From contig NZ_DS990133.1 in the NCBI RefSeq assembly GCF_000187895.1, forward strand, positions 310,001 through 374,000: a stretch of DNA of 64,000 nt. The letters run 5' to 3'. Positions 1 to 8,707 of the stretch are shown here, piece after piece (the stretch's first letter is position 1; the number at the start of each line of letters is the position of its first letter). A program made the position numbers and the translations under genes. This DNA is from Phocaeicola plebeius DSM 17135 (GTDB lineage Bacteria > Bacteroidota > Bacteroidia > Bacteroidales > Bacteroidaceae). The notes below the pieces were generated by a model that saw nothing but the letters and a program-made list of their open reading frames with translations, ran no database searches and was not told where the DNA came from.

Positions 1-633
1 GCTATCAAGAAAGATGTAGTTGAACAGAACAAACAAGATCAGCTCATCACCGACAATACACAGATTAATGTCAAGACAGAAGTTATTCCTGACGTAAATG
101 CCAATGGAGAGAAAATCTTAAATTACAAAGTGGGTTATCAGTATGAAGTAATCAACAAAGAGTTCTCTGCAAAAGAAGACTTCCCTTCTGGTGGATATGA
201 TATCCAAAGTTCAAATGCTGCAATGTCTTTGATGAAAATCATCAAGAATGCATTTGAAGGAGAATTTGCTTCATATCTGGGTGAAAACAAACAAGTGAAG
301 ATTGTAATTACAGGTTCAGCTGACGCTAGTCCTATCAGAAGCAAAATTGCCTATAAAGGACAATATGGCGAATTTGTTGATGAACCGTACTACAAAGATG
401 GAAACCTCGACAATATTACGGTAACAAAGGAAAGCGGAATTACCCAAAATGAACAGCTGGCATTGCTGAGAGCTGCAGGCGTAATGGACTATGTAAAGAA
501 TAACATTACGACTCTAAAAAACACAAACAACGAATTTGAATATCACGTAGAAGTAGCAAAAGAACGTGGTGGTGAATATAGAAAAATCAACATTGAATTT
601 GTTATTGTAGATGCATTTCCTGCTACAAAATAA
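1..633 (+). CDS. OmpA-C-like domain protein, 3' part only
   Basis: Partial gene. The frame is open from the first base of the window, so the start lies upstream and 210 residues are visible. The GTG at 130 sits inside this open frame and is not a convincing start. The C-terminal half has a loose OmpA-C pattern: a strand with ITGSADASP, then NEQLALLRAAGVMDYV, resembling the usual 'N..LS..RA..V..YL' helix that binds peptidoglycan. The canonical D and R ligands are not clearly preserved, so binding is uncertain. It lies 84 bases upstream of the caspase gene on the same strand but is separated from it by a good terminator. Function not established. Confidence 0.6.
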   Translation, partial: AIKKDVVEQNKQDQLITDNTQINVKTEVIPDVNANGEKILNYKVGYQYEVINKEFSAKEDFPSGGYDIQSSNAAMSLMKIIKNAFEGEFASYLGENKQVKIVITGSADASPIRSKIAYKGQYGEFVDEPYYKDGNLDNITVTKESGITQNEQLALLRAAGVMDYVKNNITTLKNTNNEFEYHVEVAKERGGEYRKINIEFVIVDAFPATK

Positions 634-664
634 TTAGGGGAAAGACTATAACTACATATAAACG

Positions 665-703
665 ACAGAAGAACTGAAAGCTTTTTCCGGTTCTTCTGTT
701 TTT
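665..703 (+). terminator. Rho-independent terminator after the OmpA-like gene
   Basis: Perfect 10-bp arms ACAGAAGAAC (665-674) and GTTCTTCTGT (690-699) followed by a T run. It lies between the OmpA-like gene and the caspase gene, so the two may be transcribed separately or with partial readthrough. Confidence 0.8.
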
Positions 704-717
704 AACTTTATTAAGCG

Positions 718-3510
718 ATGAGAAAAATTCTATTTTTATACACAATAGCCCTCTTTTCTCTTTTAAGTGTACAAGCGCAAGACGCAGGCAGTGCCTACAA
801 AAGAGCAAACCAGCAATATGTGCTTTTCGAAAGCGAAAGAGACAAAGGAGCCAATGCAAACAGTATGTATACCTACCTGTTGGAAGCATACAACAATTTC
901 ATACAGGTAACTAAAGAACAAAACAATGCCAGTTACATCAATGGAACTAAAAACAGATTACGTTCCATGTATCCGTATCTTCTAAATGCCGCATTGTACT
1001 ATTACGAGCAAAAGGAAACATCCAAGGCCCTCGACTTCGCATCAGCATATATCGACATCCGATACATGCCTATGTTTAGAAGCGAATTGCTACCTAAGGA
1101 CGACCGGTATAACTCTGTAGTCTATTTTGCAGCTGTATCCGCTTTTAACATGAAAAAACTTGATGTTGCCAAAAGATATTTCAATATTTATTTGGAATCA
1201 GGTGACAACACACAAGAAAAGGACTGCTTTGTATATCTGAACATGATTTACATGAGTCAGAAGAATTATGCCGAACAAGAGAATATTCTGGAAAAAGCGA
1301 TCAGCAAATACCCTGTTTCGCTCGACTTTCTGTATAACCTGGTAAATGTCCATATTGCAACCAACAATATGCCCAAACTGCTGAATACCATCGACAGAAT
1401 TCTGACCATTGACCCCAATAACCTACAGGTGCTCCCTATCAAGGCACGCATTCTGGAAAAACAAGGCCAGAATATCGAAGCTCTTGATATATATAAAAGA
1501 TTATATGCGCTGGCACCCAATAATTTTGAGTTGCTCACCGGATTGGCCAGAGCAAACTTCAATGTAGCTACTAAAATAGTCAATGATGGAGCCACTATCG
1601 CCAGTGATACCGAATATGCATTGGTAAGACAAAAGGCATCGACTTATTTAATGGAAGCCCAGAAACTGTTTTTAGAAATCCTGAAACAGAAACCTGATTC
1701 CAAAATGTATATGCAAGGACTTGCCGGGGTATATCAGTACATGGATATGACCAGCGAATATGAAGTCTTAAATAAAATCATCTCCGACGGAGCTTCGTTT
1801 ACCACATTTGAGCCCAGACTGCTGGCCTACAATGAAGCACTCAAAAAGACAGAAACCATAACAGACAATTCCAGCTCAACTCCTGTTCCATTGGAACCAG
1901 CTCAACTTGTTATCCGAGTAGACAGTTTTATTGATGGTAACAATAACAAAGTGATTGATGCCGGCGAAAGTTTTGCTGTAAGATTCACCATTGCGAACAA
2001 AGGAAAAGGAGATGCTTACAGTATCCGTATCAGATTATCCGAACAACAAGGATATGACCAATATTTCGATGGTCCTAGAGAGTTGGATGGAGGAAATCTG
2101 CCTGCTGGAACATCTAAAGAATATACCTTCAGATATTTGGTTAAAAAGGAAATGCCTACAGCCTTAACCAAAATCAATATTTATGCATTCGAAGCAAACG
2201 GATTTGATGCAGACCCGTCAGAACTTATCGTCAATGCACAGGAATATGCTATGCCAAGACTGAAAATAGCCGACCATCAGTTCTTCGCATCAAACGGTTC
2301 ATCTATTACATTGGGTTCTAATGGTAAACTGACCATTGCACTTCAGAACTTCGGTACTAAAACGGCACGCAATGTAAAGGTCAACTTCACACTGCCTAAG
2401 AATGTGTATACAACAGACTCTCCGGAAATGCTGATTGACAGTATCGCTCCTGGCGAAGTTGCCACATTAGATTACGGTTTCCTGGTAAACAAACGATTTG
2501 CAGAAGATTCTGTAGCCGTTATGCTGACAGCTGTAGAAGAAACTCAGTCTTCACTCATCAACGAAGCTTACAAAGTAAAAGTGGGTGAATATCTTACTGC
2601 CGCAAATTCTATTAAAATCAACGGTAAACTGGCAAACCGGAAAGTCAACCTACAGGATTTTCAATTGTCATTTAAGAGTGAACTGCTTGAGGGTATCCCA
2701 GAAGGTGCAGTCAACAACCACAGATACGCACTTATCATTGGAAATGAAGATTACAGTATGACTGGAGCAAATGCCGAAATCAATGTACCATACGCGGTAA
2801 ATGACGCAATGATATTCAGAGAGTATTGTGTACGAACTTTCGGAATACCGGCAAGTCAAATTAAAGTGATTCCTAATGCAACAGCCGGTATGATGCATGA
2901 GCAGCTAGACTGGCTACTGAATATGGCCAGCACTGATCCGGATGCAGAACTATTCTTCTACTACTCCGGACACGGAAATAATGATGAAGCTACCAAGCAA
3001 GCTTATCTTCTTCCTGTCGATATTACCGGAAAAAACATCCACCTAGGTATATCTCTAGCCGACTTATATCAGAAACTTGCCACATACCCTGTTAAAGGAG
3101 CTTATGTATTCTTGGACGCTTGTTTCAGCGGTGGATATAAGAGTGCTGCCCCACTTATCGCCCAAAAGGGTGTACGTGTAGTTCCTAAATTAGGCATGCC
3201 ACAAGGCAATACTATCAGTTTTTCATCCAGTAGCGGTGACCAGACTTCAAGTGTATACCATGATAAGAAGCAAGGCTATTACACCTATTACTTGCTAAAG
3301 ACTATCAAGGACTCCCACGGAGACATCACCATGCAGGAACTGTTCGACAAGACAAACGCCGAAGTAAAAAAAGCTACCGCATTACTTGGCAAGATGCAAG
3401 AGCCACAATATATTGTATCTCCTACATGGAAGACCTGGGGCGCTATTCAGCTTAAAACTCCAGAAACAGAAATCCATGTTGAAAATCCGGACAGTTTACT
3501 TAACCAATAA
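718..3510 (+). CDS. Exported caspase-family (C14) protein with TPR and CARDB-like domains
   Basis: 930 residues. A Sec signal peptide (about 1-20, ending VQAQ) predicts export. Residues about 25-370 are helical TPR-type repeats. Residues about 395-500 and 510-625 look like two beta-rich CARDB/DUF11-like domains; the first contains an acidic DGNNNKVIDAGE turn. The C-terminal 240 residues are a caspase-like fold starting HRYALIIGNEDY, with the dyad histidine in YYSGHGNN (H752) and cysteine in FLDACFSGG (C802). C14 family peptidases cleave after basic or acidic residues, but this one's substrate is unknown. It follows an OmpA-C-like gene and a terminator, and no strong TAnnTTTG box is visible. 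Fold and dyad are confident; the role (envelope proteolysis, stress or regulated death) is not. Confidence 0.85.
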   Translation: MRKILFLYTIALFSLLSVQAQDAGSAYKRANQQYVLFESERDKGANANSMYTYLLEAYNNFIQVTKEQNNASYINGTKNRLRSMYPYLLNAALYYYEQKETSKALDFASAYIDIRYMPMFRSELLPKDDRYNSVVYFAAVSAFNMKKLDVAKRYFNIYLESGDNTQEKDCFVYLNMIYMSQKNYAEQENILEKAISKYPVSLDFLYNLVNVHIATNNMPKLLNTIDRILTIDPNNLQVLPIKARILEKQGQNIEALDIYKRLYALAPNNFELLTGLARANFNVATKIVNDGATIASDTEYALVRQKASTYLMEAQKLFLEILKQKPDSKMYMQGLAGVYQYMDMTSEYEVLNKIISDGASFTTFEPRLLAYNEALKKTETITDNSSSTPVPLEPAQLVIRVDSFIDGNNNKVIDAGESFAVRFTIANKGKGDAYSIRIRLSEQQGYDQYFDGPRELDGGNLPAGTSKEYTFRYLVKKEMPTALTKINIYAFEANGFDADPSELIVNAQEYAMPRLKIADHQFFASNGSSITLGSNGKLTIALQNFGTKTARNVKVNFTLPKNVYTTDSPEMLIDSIAPGEVATLDYGFLVNKRFAEDSVAVMLTAVEETQSSLINEAYKVKVGEYLTAANSIKINGKLANRKVNLQDFQLSFKSELLEGIPEGAVNNHRYALIIGNEDYSMTGANAEINVPYAVNDAMIFREYCVRTFGIPASQIKVIPNATAGMMHEQLDWLLNMASTDPDAELFFYYSGHGNNDEATKQAYLLPVDITGKNIHLGISLADLYQKLATYPVKGAYVFLDACFSGGYKSAAPLIAQKGVRVVPKLGMPQGNTISFSSSSGDQTSSVYHDKKQGYYTYYLLKTIKDSHGDITMQELFDKTNAEVKKATALLGKMQEPQYIVSPTWKTWGAIQLKTPETEIHVENPDSLLNQ

Positions 3511-3552
3511 AACTATATTATATTGTGGGATTAGCATAAAACCACAATAGCA

Positions 3553-3596
3553 AAAAAACCCGCCATTGAGAATTAACATCAATGACGGGTTTCTTT
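3553..3596 (+). terminator. Terminator of the caspase gene
   Basis: Stem AACCCGCCATTGA / TCAATGACGGGTT with one mismatch and an 8-9 nt loop, preceded by an A run and followed by TTTCTTTT. It starts 43 bases after the stop codon. Confidence 0.8.
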
Positions 3597-3748
3597 TCAA
3601 AATAGTATGTAGCAATAATCAGCCAAGACAGATACGTTCCCTACAATAATACTTAAAGTAACGGAAAACACCAGAATGGAACATAGAAAAAAGTATTAAG
3701 CTAGATAAAAACATTCTATAACTTTATCTAAGAACAGACTTCCATTTT
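3597..3748. other. Gene-free part of a convergent gap
   Basis: The gap 3511-3965 separates the convergent caspase and decarboxylase beta genes. This stretch holds no convincing gene. It has one weak inverted repeat, TAGATAAA (3702-3709) and TTTATCTA (3723-3730), just before the tandem array. The short open frames over the array are products of the repeat and have no promoter or codon support. Confidence 0.5.
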
Positions 3749-3836
3749 ACCTCGGCACGAACGTGACAATACCTCGACACGAACGTGACGAGCTCTCATC
3801 AGCAACGTGTCAAGGTCTCGGCACGAACGTGTCAAG
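3749..3836. repeat. Four tandem copies of a 22-bp repeat
   Basis: Units at 3749-3770, 3771-3792, 3793-3814 and 3815-3836, each exactly 22 bp with no spacer. The shared core is CTCGGCACGAACGTGwCAAG with variants; unit 3 is the most diverged. Three units contain CACG-AA-CGTG, a short palindrome. The array lies between the ends of two convergent genes and is more GC-rich than its surroundings. A second 22-bp array of different sequence lies at 39163-39272. Confidence 0.9.
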
Positions 3837-3910
3837 ATATTTTTATAGAAACGCCTTGTAGAAAATGAACAAGTCAAAAGACATTGCTTCAACTGAGCTA
3901 TACCAAAACA

Positions 3911-3948
3911 ACAGGGGGATGCATTATGTGTGAAATGCATCCCCCTGT
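3911..3948 (-). terminator. Terminator of the methylmalonyl-CoA decarboxylase operon
   Basis: Perfect 15-bp arms ACAGGGGGATGCATT (3911-3925) and AATGCATCCCCCTGT (3934-3948) with an 8-nt loop, 18 bases after the stop of the minus-strand gene ending at 3966. The T run after it on the minus strand is short (TGTTTTGG). Confidence 0.75.
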
Positions 3949-3965
3949 TCTGATATCGTAATCTT

Positions 3966-5126
3966 TTAAATCAGGAATCCCAGCAAGATACCGGCAGCGA
4001 CTGCCGAACCGATTACACCTGCTACGTTCGGACCCATGGCGTGCATCAACAAGTAGTTGCTTGGATCATATTCCAAACCTACTACCTGAGAAATACGGGC
4101 TGAGTCGGGCACAGCAGATACACCAGCATTACCGATAAGCGGATTAATCTTATCACCTTTCGGAAGAATCAGGTTGAAAATCTTTACGAAAATCACACCT
4201 GAAGCTGTAGCGATAACGAATGACAAAGCACCCAAACCGAAGATTTTCAGAGAATCCACAGTCAGGAACTCAGAAGCCTGAGTAGAAGCTCCTACGGTAA
4301 GTCCTAACAAAATGGTAATGGTGTCAATCAGCGGACCACGGGCTGTTTCAGCCAGACGACGTGTTACACCACTTTCCTTCAACAGGTTACCGAAGAACAG
4401 CATACCCAACAAAGGCAGACCGGAAGGAACCAGGAAGCAGGTCAACAACAAACCTACGATTGGGAACATCACCTTTTCTGTGTGTGACACGGCACGAGGT
4501 GCTTTCATGCGAATCAGTCTTTCCTTCTTGGTAGTGAGCAAACGCATGATAGGCGGCTGTATCACCGGCACAAGGGCCATGTAGGAATAGGCCGACACGG
4601 CAATGGCTCCCATCAGGTTAGGTGCCAGCTTGGATGAAAGGAAGATAGCGGTCGGACCGTCGGCACCACCAATGATACCGATAGCTCCAGCCTGCATCGG
4701 GTCGAAGCCCCAAGCCAAGGCAATCATGTATGCACCAAAGATACCAAACTGTGCTGCCGCCCCAATCAGCATCAGCTTCGGATTGGAAATCAGGGCCGAA
4801 AAGTCGGTCATGGCACCAATACCTAAGAAGATAAGGGGCGGATACCAGCCGGACGTGACTCCCTGGTACAAAATGTTCAATACGGAACCCTCCTCATAAA
4901 GCCCGACTTTCAATCCGGCCTCCATATTGAAGGGAATGTTACCAATCAAGATACCGAAGCCGATAGGAATCAGCAACATCGGCTCAAATTCTTTTGCCAC
5001 GGCCAGATAGATGAAGAATATACCGACCAGAATCATCACCACATGCTGGAGCGTGGCGTTATGAAAGCCGGTATAGGTCCAGAAATCGGCCAGGTTATTC
5101 TGTAAAAAACTAGCAAATTCTCCCAT
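3966..5126 (-). CDS. mmdB: Sodium-pumping methylmalonyl-CoA decarboxylase beta subunit (OadB family)
   Basis: 386 residues, highly hydrophobic, about ten membrane segments, the usual size for Bacteroidota members. It is the membrane subunit that decarboxylates carboxybiotin and couples this to Na+ export. Family motifs are visible: GGADGPTAIF in the mid-protein loop, whose Asp is essential in OadB, and NAGVSAVPDSARISQ near the end. It is the last gene of the operon, 2 bases after the biotin carrier, and a strong hairpin follows. The methylmalonyl-CoA rather than oxaloacetate substrate is inferred from the linked epimerase and carboxyltransferase genes. Confidence 0.93.
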   Translation of the reverse strand: MGEFASFLQNNLADFWTYTGFHNATLQHVVMILVGIFFIYLAVAKEFEPMLLIPIGFGILIGNIPFNMEAGLKVGLYEEGSVLNILYQGVTSGWYPPLIFLGIGAMTDFSALISNPKLMLIGAAAQFGIFGAYMIALAWGFDPMQAGAIGIIGGADGPTAIFLSSKLAPNLMGAIAVSAYSYMALVPVIQPPIMRLLTTKKERLIRMKAPRAVSHTEKVMFPIVGLLLTCFLVPSGLPLLGMLFFGNLLKESGVTRRLAETARGPLIDTITILLGLTVGASTQASEFLTVDSLKIFGLGALSFVIATASGVIFVKIFNLILPKGDKINPLIGNAGVSAVPDSARISQVVGLEYDPSNYLLMHAMGPNVAGVIGSAVAAGILLGFLI

Positions 5127-5128
5127 AA

Positions 5129-5557
5129 TTATTCAATGATTATAAGGTCTGTACCTTCGAGTATTGATTCTCCCTTGCTCACCTTGATGGCGGTTACCTT
5201 ACCGTCACGGTCGGCCTTGATGTCGTTTTCCATCTTCATGGCTTCGAGCACGAGCAATGTCTGTCCGCGTTTCACGGTATCTCCTTCTTTCACCTTGATT
5301 TCCAGAATAACACCCGGAAGCGGAGACTTGATACCCGACTTGCTGCCTGCCACAACCGGACGGCTCACTGCTGGAGGAGGAGCTGCCGGCGTAGTAGCTG
5401 CCGTACGAACTACCGGTTTGATTTTCGGACCGGCTTTCTTTTCCAGTTCCACGGTATACGCCGTTCCGTTTACTTCTACATGTACATTATTGTCTTCTAT
5501 GTCTCCCACGGTCACCTTGTAAAGATTTCCGTTAATTTTATATCTGTATTCTTTCAT
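5129..5557 (-). CDS. mmdC: Biotin carrier subunit of methylmalonyl-CoA decarboxylase
   Basis: 142 residues. A short N-terminal domain (1-45) is followed by an Ala/Pro-rich linker (about 50-72) and a C-terminal biotinyl domain. The biotinylation site is EAMKMEND with Lys108. The subunit carries carboxybiotin from the soluble carboxyltransferase to the membrane beta subunit. It lies in the same operon, 22 bases after the gamma-subunit gene and 2 bases before the beta-subunit gene. Confidence 0.93.
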   Translation of the reverse strand: MKEYRYKINGNLYKVTVGDIEDNNVHVEVNGTAYTVELEKKAGPKIKPVVRTAATTPAAPPPAVSRPVVAGSKSGIKSPLPGVILEIKVKEGDTVKRGQTLLVLEAMKMENDIKADRDGKVTAIKVSKGESILEGTDLIIIE

Positions 5558-5579
5558 GGTTTTCGTTATGCTTTAGAGG

Positions 5580-6521
5580 TTATTTCTTATGAGGAGTTTC
5601 ACGCAATGTATAAATCTTAGAACTCCACGGTGAATAGCTTCGTTTTACCCGACTGATGGTCAGGATGGTTTCTTCCACATCGTGGTCGGCTCCCTGTGCT
5701 TCGTGCAAAGCCATAGAGATGGCAGCAATCACTTCACCCGGAGCTTCACCCAACTTACGTTCTTTTGCTTCCTGCTTGTCGGTGACATTCTGCGCTTTCA
5801 TGGCGTTACGCTTACGCAACTTAACCGCCAGTTTGCCCACGAATTTAAAGCACAGGTAAAGCAAGATAAGTCCGGTAAATACCACACTCATGGCAGAAAT
5901 AGCCATACCGATACCTACAGGGTCATGCTGTTCGAAATTCTCCATCTTCGGATTGCTCTCGATGGTCTGGTTATTGGTGCTCGGAGTGACATATTTGTCT
6001 TCACTTCCACCCTTCACTTCCCATGTAGCCGTACCATCACCTACGCGTGCATACGACTGGTCAGCCTGAAGCATACCTGCGGGAACTACCACCTCATCCA
6101 GCAATTTTTTACCGGAGTCGTACAAACCAATCCAGTTGTCTTGTGTCTTGCTAAATACAAAGTTGGTATGGAAGGTTCCTCTTCTTGGTGCCCCGTCGGC
6201 CCAGAAAAGAGCATGCTGACGCGGTTTGAGCAAGGTCAGCACATCTCCCTTAGGAATAAAATAAGACAAAGTATCGCCCGGCTGACTGCTCACTCTCAGA
6301 TAGCATCCGGCCAGGTCGGCACTACTGTAAGCTCTGTTGAATATTTCTACCCAACCGCTGTGGATGCCATAATCATCCTGAAAGTTGCTTTCATTATCAA
6401 TCAAGACTTCATTGATAAGCAACTTGGACGCAGTATTCTGCTCCTTACAGGACGAGAACCCGACCAGCAGAAACAGGGCCAGAAATATTCCGATTTTATG
6501 TGTTTTCATCATCATTGTCAA
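5580..6521 (-). CDS. Decarboxylase gamma subunit (OadG-like) fused to a lamin-tail-like domain
   Basis: 313 residues. The N-terminus is a lipoprotein-type signal (LVGFSSC). It is followed by a beta-rich domain (about 35-165) with the lamin-tail-domain pattern LLINEVLIDN ... WVEIFN ... LAGCYLR. One strong membrane segment (about 205-232, in the DPVGIGMAISAMSVV region) and a charged cytoplasmic tail match OadG/MmdD gamma subunits, which assemble and stabilise the complex. Classical gamma subunits are around 80-120 residues, so the exported extension is extra. Several ATGs lie at 6509-6521 and the first is used. A signal peptidase II site and a second TM segment would make both ends membrane-tethered. 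Confidence 0.8.
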   Translation of the reverse strand: MTMMMKTHKIGIFLALFLLVGFSSCKEQNTASKLLINEVLIDNESNFQDDYGIHSGWVEIFNRAYSSADLAGCYLRVSSQPGDTLSYFIPKGDVLTLLKPRQHALFWADGAPRRGTFHTNFVFSKTQDNWIGLYDSGKKLLDEVVVPAGMLQADQSYARVGDGTATWEVKGGSEDKYVTPSTNNQTIESNPKMENFEQHDPVGIGMAISAMSVVFTGLILLYLCFKFVGKLAVKLRKRNAMKAQNVTDKQEAKERKLGEAPGEVIAAISMALHEAQGADHDVEETILTISRVKRSYSPWSSKIYTLRETPHKK

Positions 6522-6534
6522 GTTTTAGTTACTA

Positions 6535-8088
6535 TTACAAAGGAATATTACCGTGTTTCTTAGCCGGATTGCTCAGCTTCTTAGTCTGTAACTGCTGCAA
6601 AGCACGAATAATGCGGAAACGTGTGTTACGCGGTTCAATCACATCGTCAATGTAACCATACTTGGCTGCATTATACGGGTTAGCAAACAGCTTGGTATAT
6701 TCGGCTTCTTTTTCGGCCATAAAGGCTTTCGGATCGGGTGCTTCTTTTGCTTCCTTTGCATACAGTACTTCTACGGCACCGGCTCCTCCCATCACGGCAA
6801 TCTCAGCAGTAGGCCATGCATAGTTCATATCGCCACGCAACTGCTTACAGCTCATCACGATGTGAGAACCTCCATACGACTTACGAAGGGTTACTGTTAC
6901 TTTAGGCACGGTAGCTTCACCGTATGCATACAGCAACTTCGCACCATGCAGAATAACCGCATTGTATTCCTGACCTGTTCCCGGCAAGAATCCCGGAACG
7001 TCTACGAGTGATACGATAGGAATGTTGAAGGCATCGCAGAAACGAACGAAACGGGCAGCCTTACGAGAAGCATTGCAATCGAGCACACCGGCCAAGAATT
7101 TCGGCTGGTTGGCTACGATACCCACTGACTGTCCGTTGAAACGTGCAAAACCGATAATGATATTCTTGGCAAAATCACGCTGGATTTCAAGGAATTCACC
7201 ATTATCGACAATGGCACCGATTACTTCATACATATCGTAAGCCTTATTCGGGCTGTCGGGTACGATTTCATTCAAAGAATCTTCCAAGCGGTCTATCGGG
7301 TCGGTACAATCAACATAAGGCGGTTCTTCCAGGTTGTTCTGAGGGATATAGCTCAACAATTTACGAATCAATGCCAACCCTTCTTCTTCTGTAGAAGCCG
7401 TGAAATGAGTCACACCGGAACGAGTGGAATGTACACTGGCACCTCCCAGGTCTTCCTGTGATACATCTTCGCCTGTCACAGTCTTTACGACCTTCGGACC
7501 GGTAAGGAACATATAAGAAGTACCTTCCATCATCAAGGTGAAGTCTGTCAAAGCCGGAGAATACACTGCACCTCCTGCACATGGGCCGAAAATACCGGAA
7601 ATTTGCGGAATAACTCCCGAAGCCAGAATATTACGCTGGAAAATCTCTGCATAGCCCGCCAAAGCGTTGATACCTTCCTGAATACGTGCACCACCAGAGT
7701 CATTCAATCCAATACAGGGAGCTCCCATTTTCATGGCCATATCCATCACCTTGCAGATTTTCAGTGACATGGTTTCAGACAAGGAGCCAGCAGATACCGT
7801 GAAATCCTGGGCAAAAACATAAACCAGACGGCCTTCGATTGTTCCGTATCCGGTTACGACGCCGTCTCCCAAATAATGCTTCTTGTCCATTCCGAAGTTT
7901 GTGCAACGATGCTGTACGAACATGTCCATTTCTTCAAAGCTGCCTTCGTCAAGGAGCATGGAAATACGTTCGCGGGCTGTGTACTTACCTTTATCGTGTT
8001 GTTTTTCGATAGCTTTCGCACCTCCGCCCAAACGGGCCTGTGCGCGAAGCTCTATTAATTCTTTTACTTTTTCAAGTTGGTTACTCAT
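6535..8088 (-). CDS. mmdA: Methylmalonyl-CoA carboxyltransferase / acyl-CoA carboxylase beta subunit
   Basis: 517 residues, full length for the family, with two crotonase-like halves. The N-terminal half contains [13 protein letters not shown] (acyl-CoA oxyanion loop). The C-terminal half contains [12 protein letters not shown] and the biotin-side motif [10 protein letters not shown]. It moves the carboxyl group of (S)-methylmalonyl-CoA to biotin, giving propionyl-CoA. In other settings close relatives are propionyl-CoA carboxylase beta subunits. The beta, gamma and biotin subunits in the same operon, and the lack of a biotin carboxylase gene, favour the decarboxylase role. Confidence 0.93.
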   Translation of the reverse strand: MSNQLEKVKELIELRAQARLGGGAKAIEKQHDKGKYTARERISMLLDEGSFEEMDMFVQHRCTNFGMDKKHYLGDGVVTGYGTIEGRLVYVFAQDFTVSAGSLSETMSLKICKVMDMAMKMGAPCIGLNDSGGARIQEGINALAGYAEIFQRNILASGVIPQISGIFGPCAGGAVYSPALTDFTLMMEGTSYMFLTGPKVVKTVTGEDVSQEDLGGASVHSTRSGVTHFTASTEEEGLALIRKLLSYIPQNNLEEPPYVDCTDPIDRLEDSLNEIVPDSPNKAYDMYEVIGAIVDNGEFLEIQRDFAKNIIIGFARFNGQSVGIVANQPKFLAGVLDCNASRKAARFVRFCDAFNIPIVSLVDVPGFLPGTGQEYNAVILHGAKLLYAYGEATVPKVTVTLRKSYGGSHIVMSCKQLRGDMNYAWPTAEIAVMGGAGAVEVLYAKEAKEAPDPKAFMAEKEAEYTKLFANPYNAAKYGYIDDVIEPRNTRFRIIRALQQLQTKKLSNPAKKHGNIPL

Positions 8089-8137
8089 GGTATTAGTATT
8101 TATATTTGATAATTAAATAAGGGTCTTTTCCCGGTGG

Positions 8138-8542
8138 TTATTTTTCACAAAGTTCCGTCAATACGCCCATGGTAGATTTCGGGTGGAGGAATGCAATGTG
8201 AAGGCCTTCTGCTCCTTTACGCGGAGCCTTGTCAATCAAACGAATGCCTGCTCCTTCAGCCTGTGCCAGCGCATTGGCCACTCCGTCTTCTACTGCAAAT
8301 GCCACATGATGTACGCCCATGCCGCGATTTTCAATAAACTTGGCAATCGTGCTGTCAGGACCGGTTGGTTCCAGCAATTCAATTTTTGTGTCACCACATT
8401 TCAAAAACGCAGTCTTTACCTTCTGGTCTTCTACGGTTTCTACGTTATAGCATTTCAATCCGAGGACGTTTTCATAATAAGGAAGGGCTTCTTCGATACT
8501 GTTGACCGCAATGCCCAAATGTTCAATGTGAGAGATTTTCAT
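8138..8542 (-). CDS. mce: Methylmalonyl-CoA epimerase
   Basis: 134 residues from the ATG at 8542 (MKISHIEHLGIAV). An upstream extension of 20 residues is in frame but has no family similarity. It is a vicinal-oxygen-chelate fold enzyme that interconverts (R)- and (S)-methylmalonyl-CoA. Metal-ligand histidines are visible in HIEHLGI and MGVHHVAFAVED, and the C-terminal Glu in LTELCEK. It is the first gene of the operon, 49 bases upstream of mmdA, and supplies the epimer used by the decarboxylase. Confidence 0.95.
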   Translation of the reverse strand: MKISHIEHLGIAVNSIEEALPYYENVLGLKCYNVETVEDQKVKTAFLKCGDTKIELLEPTGPDSTIAKFIENRGMGVHHVAFAVEDGVANALAQAEGAGIRLIDKAPRKGAEGLHIAFLHPKSTMGVLTELCEK

Positions 8543-8570
8543 AATAGAATTGTTTTTTATGGGTATTAAA

Positions 8571-8603
8571 TTAAAGTACGTGTTTAATATACACACAGAC
8601 AAA
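8571..8603 (-). promoter_or_regulatory. Candidate promoter of the decarboxylase operon
   Basis: Reading the minus strand: a TTTG -33 element (8603-8600), 21 bases, then TACTTTAA (8578-8571), which matches TAnnTTTG at 6 of 8 positions. It lies about 28 bases before the epimerase ATG. Confidence 0.4.
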
Positions 8604-8707
8604 GAAAAGAAAATTGTGCTGAAAAAAGAAACTTTTTGACGATTTTTTCAAAGAAATCCCGTTGTTTAAAAAGAGTTTAATCCATTGAGAGAAGTATGGA
8701 AAGGGGG

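Noticed and set aside
3749..3836. CRISPR array
   Set aside because: The units abut with no spacers and vary from each other; there are no cas genes in the window.
3728..3940. Open frame on the minus strand over the tandem repeats
   Set aside because: It is created by the 22-bp repeats and the terminator sequence, has no promoter and no family features.
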